Assembly: GCA_026168455.1 (NCBI GenBank)
Contig: CM047431.1
Span: 43,527,466-43,591,465 of the forward strand
Reading direction: 5' to 3'
DNA: 64,000 bases
Source: Theocolax elegans
Lineage: Eukaryota > Arthropoda > Insecta > Hymenoptera > Cerocephalidae
The notes under the pieces were generated by a model. That model was not told the origin of the DNA. It saw nothing but the letters and a program-made list of their open reading frames with translations, and did not search any database. The position numbers and the translations under genes were made by a program. This document shows positions 8,276 through 19,165 of this stretch, piece after piece. Within the stretch, counting starts at the first letter, position 1. Each line of letters opens with the position of its first letter.

Positions 8276-10616
8276 ACTCCTTCATCGAAAATCTGGCAAG
8301 CAATTCAAAGAATAGAAGGAAAAAAAATCCAACGCAATAAATACTATTTTAGATGAATTCGGAAATGTAGCTTCATATAAAATTAAACAATAAAGAGAAT
8401 ATCTTAATGAATCAAAATATTACCTTGTAAGAGATAAATGATACTCTAAAAGAATGTAAAAACTCTAGTCCAGGACCAGACGGAATACCGAACATAATAT
8501 TAAAACAACTTCTAGAAACAGGTATTAATTATATAGAAAAATTATTTAACATTATATGGACCGAAAAAATATTTCCAAGTGAATGGAAATTAGCAATGAT
8601 TATACCGATTCCTAAACCTGGCAAGGATAAACTGAATCCTAAAAACTACCGGCCATTTTCATTGACAAACAATCTCTGCAAACTAATGGAGAAAATTCTT
8701 AATAAATGACTCAAAATCTTCTTAGAAGCAAAACATTTCTTTGCACCTGAACAAAGTGGCTTTAAAAGAAATCGATGTACGTATGACCATATTCTTCAAC
8801 TAGAATCTGCAATTTGTGATACTTTTCTTAAAAAACATCACCTAATTGCAATATCTTTAGATATTGAAAAGGCTTTTGAAATGGTTTGGCGAAAAAGATT
8901 GATATCAATTTTAAAAGAAGTTGAAGTGGATGACCTTATGCTAAAATTTATTGAAAACTTCCTCAATGAAAGATTCATACAGGTCAAAAACAATGGTATC
9001 TTATCTGAAATAAAAAAATTAACTAATGGAGTACCCCAAGGATCGGTCCTTAGTGTAACCTTATTTCTGGTTGCTATTAATAATATTGTAAAAAATATTG
9101 AATCACCAGTAAGATGCTGCCTTTTTGCTGACGATCTAACAATTTACTACAACGGAAACGATCGCAGAATATGACAAGAAATACTTCAAAAATCTTTAAA
9201 TAAATTAAACAATTGGGCTTAACAAATTGGCTTTATATTTTCTAGCACCAAAACCGAATATATCATTTTTCCGAAAAATAGACATAAAACAAACATTACG
9301 CTAGAATTAAATAACAAAAATTTAGTAGAAGTACAGCATATTAAAATACTAGGTTTAAATTTTGACAGCAAACTAAACTGGAAACATCACTTACAAAATC
9401 TTAAAGCAGTTGCAACACAAAGATTAAATTTATTAAAGACACTTTTAGCTAAAAATTGGGGTGCATCAACAAATACTCGTTAACACATATAAAGCTCTAA
9501 TTCTTTCGAAACTTGATTACGGTTGCATTTTTTACCACGATTCTTCATTTACTGATATTCTAAATCCTATTCACCATAAAGCAATAAAAATAGCCTGGGT
9601 GCTTTCCACACTAGTCCTACAGCCAGCATTCTCGCTGAAAGTAATCTTTGCCCTCTAGAATTGCGAAGAATGATCTTAATAACTAAATATGCATGCCGAT
9701 TAGCAACTACGATAAAAAAACCCTGCCTCAATCAAAAATATTCAACGAACTACAACTACCTTCAAATAATAACAGTACACCTCATAAATGATTTCAACAT
9801 AGATTAGAAAATATTTTAAACAAAGTAAATATAAATATACCGTATATTTTAACTAAACCAAATGACATACCTCCAAATTTCTCTTTAAAAAGCAAAATAG
9901 CAAATGAATCCCATAGTAATCAAAACATACAACATATATTTACCGAAGGTTTAAATATCAATAACAAAACTGCTGCAGCAATACAGCCTAGATAATATAC
10001 ACACTATCCCACTTCCATCATCTTACTCCAATAGTAATACTAAATATTAAGCAATTTACTGGACTTTACTAAATATCATAGATTTAAAACCTAAAACAAT
10101 CATATATACAGATGATAAAAATACTATTGATGAGATTATCAATCCTAACTCAAAAAATATAATAGTAAAACACATATAGCGTCAACTTTATAAAAAAGAA
10201 AAATTGTTTATTCAAGTCTCAAATAAAAAAGAACATAAGGAACAAAGTAAAAATGTAAACAAACTAGCCGTAGATGCCTTAAAAAAAGTATTGAGGAAAA
10301 TGATACACCGATATTCATAGAAGAAACTCAAAAATTGCTAAGAAATGCAATAACAAATTTATGGAACCAACAATGGTTAAAAAGTAAAAGAACACAATTA
10401 CATCTACATCGTGAAAATATCCTTTATAAAACTACAAGCAAATTTTTTGCAAGAAAAGACCAAATATTAATCAATAGATTAAGGATAGGACATACAAAAA
10501 TTACACACGAATATCTTCCAAATAAGGAACCTCCCCCCAAATGTGAAATATGCGACACAAATCTCACAGTACAACATCTTTTGCTGAACTGTAACAAATA
10601 TTCCAAGATGAGATAA
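8276..10616 (+). pseudogene. LINE ORF2 remnant (reverse transcriptase, RNase H, C-terminal motif)
   Basis: Motifs read across several frames. They include SSPGPDGIPNIILKQ near 8467, PIPKPGKDKLNPKNYRPFSL near 8608, the catalytic Asp in ISLDIEKAF before 8881, GVPQGSVLS near 9028, and FADD near 9124. RNase H-like sequence (AIYWTLLNII and IYTDDKNTIDEI) lies at about 10051-10285. The end is PPPKCEICDTNLTVQHLLLN at about 10530-10590, a Cys-His motif typical of this group. Stops interrupt the frame near 8707, 9172, 9220 and 9481. The frame also shifts between 8300 and 8461, again before 9461, and again before 10335. Catalytic Asp residues survive although the frame is broken, so the decay came after a once-functional copy. 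Confidence 0.88.
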
Positions 10617-10850
10617 GAAAACAGTATTCCGCAGGACCTTAAAACAGCACTAAGTAATGAATACATCAAGAATATAATAAAATACTTACACGCCACTAAC
10701 CTAAGCAATATAATATAAAAATGATTGTATACATCAACACTATACCAACTTATAAAAAATATCTATTTATGTAATATTACTATGTATCTGGTCGCTAATA
10801 ACCACGCAGTAAATTACTTCATTAAAATTTTAAATCTATAAATTTTAAAA
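8276..10850 (+). mobile_element. Degenerate non-LTR retrotransposon, Jockey/I group, 5' end missing
   Basis: Conceptual translation gives ordered LINE ORF2 motifs over 2.3 kb: a linker ending in IWQAIQRIEGKK, RT blocks, an RNase H-like region and a C-terminal Cys-His motif. The endonuclease is absent from the window. The sequence begins in the middle of ORF2, directly against the (AT)n tract beside the LTR element. After the last coding motif, 10617 to about 10850 resembles a LINE 3' untranslated region (TGGTCGCTAATAACCACGC at 10789-10807). The right boundary is approximate, with no clear poly(A) or tandem tail. No autonomous activity is possible in this copy. Confidence 0.88.
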
Positions 10851-11615
10851 TATAAAAATTTAAGCGAGAAGTGAGGCAAGTTACGTTCTTTTTCGAAAAC
10901 ACGTTCAAATTTCCACTTATTAGTTTTAACCCTAGTAGATATAAGTATATTTTAAATAGCAAAATTGCTGGGAAATGTTTCTTTTCACTTGGATATTTCC
11001 CTTTTAATATAAATAAACGTAACTTCAAATTAATTTAAATTCAGTTTCCAATAGTTACAGATCTCTAAACCCTAAATGACCTATCAAGTCGGGTTAGTTA
11101 ATCGCAATCATCAACGTAATTTTTCTCAATATATCAAAAAGTTTTCAACTGATTTGGCTGATGGCTTATAGATATTTATAGATATTTTTTTCTATTTCTA
11201 GGTATATCGCATCGAAACACTATTTATAATTGCAGATATAAACGATTTCGTAGCATTATTTTACAATGTATTAATCCTATATGATAATTTTAAAAGGATG
11301 AAATAAATAAATATATGTCTCAAAATAACAAAACCTATTTCTATGAAACACTTTAAGATCTAAACAGTATTTTAAAAAATTATATAAAAAATAAAATTAA
11401 GAGTATAACACACGTTCTTTTAGCATACAAATATAAAAGCATAAAGGTTTAGGATATGAAGCACTAAATTTTTTTTGTTTTTTGAAATATATAAATCTAC
11501 TTATAAATAAATTAGTAAATGTATTTTACGTTTATCTCTGCAATCATAAATAATACGAATGCAAAAGCAAATATTATTACTTACCCATTATTCATCCAAT
11601 ATTGCGGCCCATCAT
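10851..11615. other. AT-rich DNA, no feature recognised
   Basis: This stretch between the LINE and the snapback element is very AT-rich. It has only short random open frames and no terminal repeats or RNA-gene signature that I can see. Confidence 0.6.
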
Positions 11616-13212
11616 TTAACCCATTAATGCCGAAATAACGAAAAATTTTACTTTGACTTCGAGCTTCTAAATTTTGATGAAGCTCTAAGTATTTCTTATT
11701 CAGACAAGTATTTTTTTATGTATTTTGATGCGCTCTACATGATAGGCCTACTTAGAAAGCTGCAAAAAAATTATTTATATTGTTTTTTTACAAATTTACA
11801 TTAAAAAATGTGATTGTTTTCTGATTTTTTTACATAACGTCCCATTTCAGTTGGTTACACATTTCTTTTTATTGTTATAAACATGCAAAGAGAGTTACTA
11901 AATGTAACTCTTTCAAAATATGCACAAGGATTTTATTAAAAAAATTTTTTTTGCAATGGCGGGCTGTTAAAATGAATAATACTAAAAAATCATCGATGAG
12001 ACAGGTGCTATAATTGTTTTTTTTTAGTTTATCAAGTATTAGCATATTTATATATTGATGAAAACGCATACTCAGGAGTTTTTGAGGTCACTGATTACAA
12101 ATCTGATGCCAAATTTTCAAAATTCAAAATGGCAAATCCAATATTGCGGAAAATTTTTGATAAACTTGTTTTTTTTCTCGAAAATTGATGTCAATGGTTG
12201 TGAAAAAGTATACTCAGGGGTTTTAAAGATCGCTGATAACTAATCTGATATCAGTTTATCAAAATTCAGTATGGCGAATCCAACATGGCGGATTTTATTT
12301 AATAAATGTATCGTTTTTCTCGAAAACTGACGTAGTTCATTATCGGAATCTATACTCGGGGGTTTTGGGATCGCTAATCATGAATCTGTTTTTTAAATTC
12401 AAAATAGAAAATTCAATTAGGCAGTCAAAAGTTCAAAATTTTTTTAATTTTTGCAAAGAGTGTACTTTCTACAAAGAGATCATATTCTTAAGAATGCTGA
12501 TAAAAAAATCTACTACCATTATCGTAAATAAAATCCGCCATATTAGATTCGCCATATTGAATTTTGATAAACTGATATCAGATTAGTTATCAGCGATCTT
12601 TAAAACCCCTGAGTATACTTTTTCACAACCATTGACATCAATTTTCGAGAAAAAAACTAGTTTATCAAAAATTTTCCGCCATATTGGATTCGCCATTTTG
12701 AATTCTGAAAATTTGGCATCAGATTTGTAATCAGTGACCTCAAAAACTCCTGAGTATGCGTTTTCATCAATATATAAATATGTTAAAACTTGATAAACTA
12801 AAAAAAACAATTATAGCACCTGTCTCATCGATGATTTTTTAGTATTATTCAATTTAACAGCCCGCCATTGCAAAAAAAAAAAATTTTTAATAAAATCCTT
12901 GTGCATATTTTGAAAGAGTTACATTTAGTAACTCTCTTTGCATGTTTATAACAATAAAAAGAAATTTATTTCCAACTGAAATGGGACGTTATGTAAAAAA
13001 AAATCAGAAAAAATCACATTTTTTTAATGTAAATTTGTAAAAAAACAATATAAATAATTTTTTTGCAGCTTTCTAAGTAGGCCTATCGTGTAGAGCGGAT
13101 CAAAACACATAAAAAAATACTTGTCTGAATGAAAAATACTTACAGCTTCATCAAAATTTAGAAGCTCAAAGTCAAAGTAAAATTTTTCGTTATTTCGGCA
13201 TTAATGGGTTAA
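11616..13212. mobile_element. piggyBac-like non-autonomous snapback element with TTAA flanks
   Basis: The left end is TTAA-CCCATTAATGCCG at 11616-11632 and the right end is its reverse complement ending GGG-TTAA at 13212. TTAA target duplication with CCC/GGG ends is the piggyBac hallmark. Nearly the whole element is an inverted repeat, with arms about 11620-12300 and 12525-13208. The arms hold diverged tandem units of about 120 bp built on a motif like TACTCGGGGGTTTT...TCGCTGAT...AATCTGAT followed by AAATTCAAAATGGC. No transposase is present. Arms of about 0.68 kb would form a long hairpin if transcribed. Family assignment rests on the ends only. Confidence 0.75.
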
Positions 13213-13479
13213 ATTAAAAAATCCGTTGAAGAAATATATTTTGAAGTGTAACCTTCAAATTTGAACAGCAACAAAACTATATTGTAAATAATGCAATACT
13301 TATCAATGTGCATAACTTTGAAACCAGCTAAATTTTACGTTGTGTTTACACGGCAGTTCAGTAGCAGCTCTTCAAGTTTCATAACTGATATACGCAACAC
13401 AGTGACTTTCGATTGTATATGCATATCGGGTGTCTATGCCCGAAAATTTTTTCCGTATATTGAAAAATAGTAAAAGATA
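13213..13479. other. AT-rich spacer, no feature recognised
   Basis: It lies between the snapback element and the first long direct repeat. Weak similarity to 16005-16046 suggests the direct repeat may reach a little further left, with deletions. Confidence 0.5.
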
Positions 13480-14596
13480 ATTTTGAATTTGCTTACTCAT
13501 GTGCCGTTACAAGTTCGAGTGAAAGTGAAAACTATTGAGTTCCTGTACATGCATAGGTGCGATCCATGTAATGCGCACCAAGAGAAAAAATCTGAGTGTG
13601 ATTGACATCGTGACCGTTTCGTTACCAGAACAATGGCAACAAATATTTGTTATTAATTTATTAATTGATTTCCTTTGTCCTATTTTAACCGTGAAGTTAA
13701 AATAAAGATGATTAAAAACCAAAATTTTATTTTATATTTCTCGTTTATGTAGATTTTATGAATACTTCGGTACGAGCAGTTTACTGCAAACAATATTAGA
13801 TCAAAAATATTGATGTAGAGAAGAAAATGCAGGTTACCTTTCAAAGTTACATAGATGGAATTTTCTTTGCTAAATAATACATTAGTTAAAAATATAATTT
13901 CCTTTTTGAAGTTATTTATATCTAATTAAAATTAATAGTTAATTAATTTAATTTTACTTAAATTAAAATGCATATGAAAAATCTACTTTTTGGAAAATAT
14001 ATTAATTGTTAAATTACAGCAAAGAAAACCATCTTTAGTGCGAGCGCGAGCTGTATTCGGTCGTGGCTTATAAGTTTTAAAAACTAAGTAATTAAAAATA
14101 TTTTTTACTTAGCTTTGTTTAAAATGCCCAATGTTTAAAAAGAACGGAAAGTTAAAGAAAATTTTTCCTTTGTAAGATGATGATTTAAAACTTTTGCAAT
14201 AAGATAGAATCGTTTTAACGAAAGTTATGCAGTTTAATGTGTCAAATTTAGTGTTCGGTGTCAAATGCTTCTTGTATCACATCAATTTTTGCATTTAATT
14301 GAAATATTTTGTGAGTATTGTTTCAAGTAATTCTTTAAACTATACGTTAGCTTTCTTTATTGTTACAGTTTTCTGTTAATCCAAAAAATATATTATTAAA
14401 AATTTTATGAAAAAATAACGAAGTTTTATATTATTTATATATATATATGGGTGGTTCTCTGTGACCTCGAAGATAAAAAAAATAAATATTGCTATAACTG
14501 TGGGAATATGTTTTAGAGGTATCCAGTAGTTCTCCTGAATTTTTTTCAGATTTTTCCTGGGCTATTATTTTAAGTTACAGAGAGTCAAAGTTGACA
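13480..14596 (+). repeat. Long direct repeat, copy 1 (about 1.1 kb)
   Basis: It matches 16046-17152 almost throughout, with offsets of 2566 shrinking to 2556. Differences are scattered substitutions and single-base length changes in A/T runs. The copies stop matching at the inner edge of the GGGTGG foldback arm (GTTGACA). Several homopolymer differences mean a true duplication and an assembly artefact both remain possible. Confidence 0.85.
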
Positions 14597-15085
14597 TTTT
14601 AGCACTTTTTTGCATTATATGCCCATTTTCATGAGCTTTTAGCTCCCAGGGGATGCATTTTTCACTAAAAACATAACTGTGACTTTTTTTGTAAAATTTT
14701 CCGAACTTTTCATTAAAAATACTTTTAAAGACATAAATGTATGCTGTCACACTCTTGTAAGCCATTTAAACCTTAAATAGTGAAAATCAGCAATTATGCT
14801 CCAACCTCTGGTAACCTAATACTGTCTAAAAGATGTCTTTTTATAGTCAGAAACTGCATAAAAATTTCCAGAGTGGGTCTAAATCATTATGATCACTTAT
14901 TGTCAAAATATCCAGGAAAAGTGCCCGAAATATTAATATAAATGCATATTTGTTGCCTTATAACGATGAATCTATTAGCATGATCATTGCAAAAAAATTT
15001 ATGCACTTACCTTGGAATGGTAGAGAAAAGTATCTCCACTTGTTTCAGTATCCATCTAATCCCCTGTAAGCTGCTAAAAATACAA
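14449..15085 (+). mobile_element. GGGTGG-type foldback MITE, one terminal repeat missing
   Basis: This segment starts GGGTGGTTCTCTGTGACCTC after an (AT)n run. Its entire length is the reverse complement of about 17160-17792 in the complete copy. The opposite terminal repeat is absent: similarity ends at AAAATACAA near 15085, about 10 bp short of where the second arm should begin. The 66-codon open frame on the minus strand has an almost identical counterpart in the other copy. I judge it incidental because it crosses the terminal-repeat boundary. Confidence 0.8.
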
Positions 15086-15229
15086 ATATTATTATACAAA
15101 TGTCAGAAATCAATTTTTAAACATTTATAGTGCTGGATTTTTAGTTTTACATCCCTTACAAGAATTAGAATACTAATCCGAAGGATTACTATAAATATAT
15201 AATCATCATTATTACAATAACTGAATATA
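15086..15229. other. AT-rich spacer between MITE remnant and pogo-like element
   Basis: No terminal repeat or coding motif is seen in this short AT-rich stretch. Confidence 0.5.
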
Positions 15230-15945
15230 GGGGAAGCCCGGGCAAGACGGTCATACTGGGCAAGACGGTCACCCCCCTCTATTTCTAATATGGCTGTTCG
15301 GAAAATTCCGAAAGAATTCAAGTATATTGTTTGTATTACTAGCATTTAAATTTCAGTACGTCCGTGCCGGTCTCGATGGTAACATCGTCGAAAAACATAA
15401 ATATTGATTTTCGTCTGAATCCTTACGATGTTATCAAGGTAAGAAAGTAAACTTATTTTTCACACAAATTATTAAATTAATAAATAAATAGTGTCAGGCT
15501 ATTGTATTTAACTAGTTTAAAAAAAAAAGACACAGGTTAGAGCCCATATTAATTTTGTTTTTTACTAATTTTTAAAAAAAAATCATTATATACATTCCGG
15601 GCAAGATGGTCCGGGCAAGACGGTCTTATGGCCATTTGTTATGAGAAATATGTAGAGCCTCCCACTGAAGATTGGATTCAATGCAATCAGTGTAAAAAGT
15701 GGGCTCATGAAAATTGTTCACCATACAAAGGATATGGTAGTTATTTTTGCGGAGAATGCGACGATTAATGTACTATTTATAAAAAGAATTTTTCTTTTCT
15801 CTACTGTTAATGTTTCTATAAAGTAATTATATATTAATTATTTTTGTTAGTAATGATGTTTAAAATATAAATATGTTCAAAATACCTTATTTAACCATTT
15901 TTATGATTTTTCCTGAGGGTGTCCGTTTTGCCCGGCTTTTGAGGC
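15230..15945 (+). mobile_element. pogo/Tigger-like DNA transposon remnant
   Basis: The left end GGGGAAGCCCGGGCAAGACG follows a TA at 15228-15229. Near the right end, GTCCGTTTTGCCCGGCTT at 15921-15938 is the imperfect inverted counterpart. The motif GGGCAAGACGGTC recurs at 15239, 15258 and 15613, with a variant near 15598. Just before the right end is a small coding remnant resembling the C-terminal PHD finger of insect pogo-type transposases. At about 0.7 kb it lacks the DDE catalytic region. Assignment is by end structure plus the coding tail; the right boundary is approximate. Confidence 0.6.
15628..15768 (+). pseudogene. PHD-finger-like C-terminal tail of a transposase
   Basis: A 46-codon frame ends in TAA. 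It contains ICYEKY, then WIQCNQCKKWAHENC, then YFCGECDD. The spacing of Cys and His follows the PHD/zinc-finger tail often fused to insect pogo/Tigger transposases. The first Cys of the initial CxxC pair is replaced by the Met at the start of this frame, so the finger is incomplete unless an upstream exon supplies it. Nothing upstream in the element encodes the DDE domain. I call it a remnant rather than a gene. Confidence 0.55.
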
Positions 15946-16045
15946 CGAATTCACTTTTTTCACATTTTTTATTATGCTTAAGTAAACTATCGATATATTG
16001 ACTACTTCTTTGTCTATTCACTTCCGAAAAATTTTATTATCGTAT

Positions 16046-17152
16046 ATTTTGAATTTGCTTACTCATGTGCCGTTACAAGTTCGAGTGAAAGTGAAAAGTA
16101 TTGAGTTCCTGTACATGCATAGGTGCGATCCATGTGATGCGCACCAAGAGAAAAAATCTGAGTGGATTGACATCGTTACCGTTTCGTTACCAGAACAATG
16201 GCACAAATATTTGTTATTAATTTATTAATTGATTTCCTTTGTCCTATTTTAACCGAGAAGTTAAAATAAAGATGATTAAAAACCAAAATTTATTTTATAT
16301 TTCTCGTTTATGTAGATTTATGAATACTTCGGTACGAGCAGTTTACTGCAAACAATATTAGATCAAAAATATTGATGTAGAGAAGAAAATGCAGGTTACC
16401 TTTCAAAGTTACATAGATGGAATTTTCTTTGCTAAATAATACATTAGTTAAAAATATAATTTCCTTTTTGAAGTTATTTATATCTAATTAAAATTAATAG
16501 TTAATTAATTTGATTTTACTTAAATTAAAATGCATATGAAAAATCTACTTTTTGGAAAATATATTAATTGTTAAATTACAGCAAAGAAACCATCTTTAGT
16601 GCGAGCGCGAGCTGTATTCGGTCGTGGCTTATAAGTTTTAAAAACTAAGTAATTAAAAATATTTTTTACTTAGCTTTGTTTAAAATGCCCAATGTTTAAA
16701 AGAACGGAAAGTTAAAGAAAATTTTTCCTTTGTAAGATGATGATTTAAAACTTTTGCAATAAGATAGAATCGTTTTAACGAAAGTTATGCAGTTTAATGT
16801 GTCAAATTTAGTGTTCGGTGTCAAATGCTTCTTGTATCACATCAATTTTTGAATTTAATTGAAATATTTTGTGAGTATTGTTTCAAGTAATTCTTTAAAC
16901 TATACGTTAGCTTTCTTTATTGTTACAGTTTTCTGTTAACCAAAAAATATATTATTAAAAATTTTATGAAAAAATAACGAAGTTTATATTATTTATATAT
17001 ATATATGGGTGGTTCTCTGTGACCTCGAAGATGAAAAAATAAATATTGCTATAACTGTGGGAATATGTTTTAGAGGTATCCAGTAGTTCTCCTGAATTTT
17101 TTCAGATTTTTTCTGGGCCATTATTTTAAGTTACAGAGAGTCAAAGTTGACA
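16046..17152 (+). repeat. Long direct repeat, copy 2 (about 1.1 kb)
   Basis: This is the partner of 13480-14596. It contains the same (AT)n-GGGTGG junction, here at 17007, so the MITE end was present before duplication. No protein-coding potential is evident. The 76-codon frame at 15998-16228 covers the repeat start and has no counterpart of the same length in copy 1. Confidence 0.85.
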
Positions 17153-17792
17153 CTGTTGTATTTTTAGCAGCTTACAGGGGATTAGATGGATACTGAAACA
17201 AGTGGAGATACTTTTCTCTACCATTCCAAGGTAAGTGCATAAATTTTTTTGCAATGATCATGCTAATAGATTCATCGTTATAAGGCAACAAATATGCATT
17301 TATATTAATATTTCGGGTACTTTTCCCGGATATTTTGACAATAAGTGATCATAATGATTTAGACCCACTCTGGAAATTTTTATGCAGTTTCTGACTATAA
17401 AAAGACATCTTTTAGACAGTATTAGGTTACCAGAGTCCGGAGCACAATTGCTGATTTTCACTATTTAAGGTTTAAATGGCTTACAAGAGTGTGACAGCAT
17501 ACATTTATGTCTTTGAAAGTATTTTTAATGAAAAGTTCGGAAAATTTTACAAAAAAAGTCACAGTTATGTTTTTAGTGAAAAATGCATCCCCTGGGAGCT
17601 AAAAGCTCATGAAAATGGGCATATAATGCAAAAAAGTGCTAAAATGTCAACTTTGACTCTCTGTAACTTAAAATAATAGCCCAGGAAAAATCTGAAAAAA
17701 ATTCAGGAGAACTACTGGATACCTCTAAAACATATTCCCACAGTTATAGCAATATTTATTTTTTTCATCTTCGAGGTCACAGAGAACCACCC
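17007..17792. mobile_element. Complete GGGTGG-type foldback MITE (786 bp)
   Basis: It begins GGGTGGTTCTCTGTGACCTC and ends with the reverse complement ...CAGAGAACCACCC. Terminal inverted repeats of about 146 bp (17007-17152 and 17645-17792) enclose a core of about 490 bp, and alternating TA sequence flanks both sides. No transposase is present. The core is inverted relative to the copy at 14449, although the left flanks are homologous. Confidence 0.85.
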
Positions 17793-18111
17793 ATATATAT
17801 ATGTATAATATTTTTTCTAATAACCAAAAGTATTTAAGTAAAAAAAGCTTATGTAAAGTTTGAACAATTACTGAAAAGAATATTCACAAAAAATTTCAAT
17901 TAAATTTGAAAATTGATGTCATGCAAGGGGTTTTTTTCATCAAACACTAATTTGGAAAACCCCAATTTCCTAAATAAACTGCAAGACGAAATAAATCACC
18001 TATTAACCTATTTGGAAACATTTTTCTACATAACTTTGGTTAAAATGATTCTGCTTTATATAGAAAAATTATCATTTTTACTACAAATATGCCACAAAAG
18101 TTTTATATCAT
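17793..18111 (-). repeat. Diverged inverted copy of the direct-repeat arm
   Basis: Read in reverse, this stretch resembles about 16740-16990 of copy 2. Matching stretches include CACAAAAAATTTCAATTAAA and ACATAACTTTGGTTAAAATG. I judge it clearly diverged, roughly four in five bases matching by eye. The MITE at 17007 therefore sits at the centre of a larger imperfect inverted repeat. Confidence 0.6.
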
Positions 18112-18632
18112 TTAACCTTTAGAGGACGGGGATTTGGGTATACTGTTTTTCTCTCACTTTTCTATAGAAATCGAGTTTTTGTGATGTCTCACATCTCAAA
18201 ACTAACACATGTAAAGGGTCGATCATGGGCATGGCCCGTATAGGGGCCATCCCGGCCGGAAGGGTAAAGCAAATGTTAATTTTTTAAGTTTTAATAAAAA
18301 TTGATTTTTGGACTCATAAATTCAACTGATTCGTACCCAATGAGTATAGAATGTATCTCGAAGTTCCTGAGTAGTAATATTTAACCGTTTTAAAATTCAA
18401 GATGGCATGTCCAAAAACAGGCAACGCGTGCACCACGATTAAAAACTTATACCAAAAATCGATATATAACAAATTTTACGAAAATTAATTTAAATTATTA
18501 AATTAAAATTACTTTTAAATTCTCCAAAACTTATGTCAGATTCTTATAGGTCGTTTCTGGCAAATATTTGATGACTTTTTCAAAAACCTTGTCCCTGGCC
18601 CGTATATGGGCCATCCGTCCTCTGAAGGTTAA
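18112..18632. mobile_element. TTAA-flanked MITE (513 bp plus target duplication)
   Basis: TTAA at 18112-18115 and 18629-18632 bracket CCTTTAGAGGACGG and CCGTCCTCTGAAGG, terminal inverted repeats of 14 bp with one mismatch. Subterminal palindrome-like GGCCCGTATAGGGGCCAT and GGCCCGTATATGGGCCAT lie near each end. There is no coding capacity. The TTAA target and short ends fit a piggyBac-mobilised element. It sits within the inverted arm described at 17793. Confidence 0.8.
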
Positions 18633-19165
18633 ATGAAAAACGAAACTAAATGATTTTCGATCTAATTCTATTTTTACGGAAGCAAAGACAAAATGTCATA
18701 TCCAGAATTGTATAATTTAAATGGATATACTTATTATTGAATTCGTACTATCGTAAGATATTTTGCAACTCTAAATGTTTAAGTTTGATTATTGAATGTA
18801 TTTCATGAGTTTTCTGAATATTAATATCAATTGTAGTAATTTTAATTAATGTAGAGAACTGTTTATGTAGATGACCTAAGCATACTGCCGTATGGACCTA
18901 TTTGTTGTTAATTTATATACGTTATAAAACTATTTACTATGAAGTAAATCATCGCGTCAGAAGCAGAATACTTGATAATTGGATGGAACATATGTTTGAT
19001 CGAGTGTTCCACGTGACAAAGAAACAAAAGTTGTAGATAGATATTTTTCTCAAGCTCAACCATGATAAAGCGAAAATGTCGTGAAATAATTGTTTGTTTT
19101 TCCTCCGGGAGTAGAGATAAATAAAATAAAATAAAATCGTACACACCCGCGTTAAACATTTTATA
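18633..19165. other. AT-rich DNA, no gene recognised
   Basis: Only short open frames occur. The 89-codon minus-strand frame at 18908-19177 has no recognisable motif. Confidence 0.55.

Noticed and set aside
12000..12800. CRISPR-like array from regularly spaced units
   Set aside because: Units are diverged, adjacent rather than spacer-separated, and arranged as an inverted repeat in eukaryotic DNA.
14565..14765. 66-codon frame conserved at 17476-17676
   Set aside because: Conservation is due to the MITE copies being the same element. The frame runs into the terminal inverted repeat and matches no protein.
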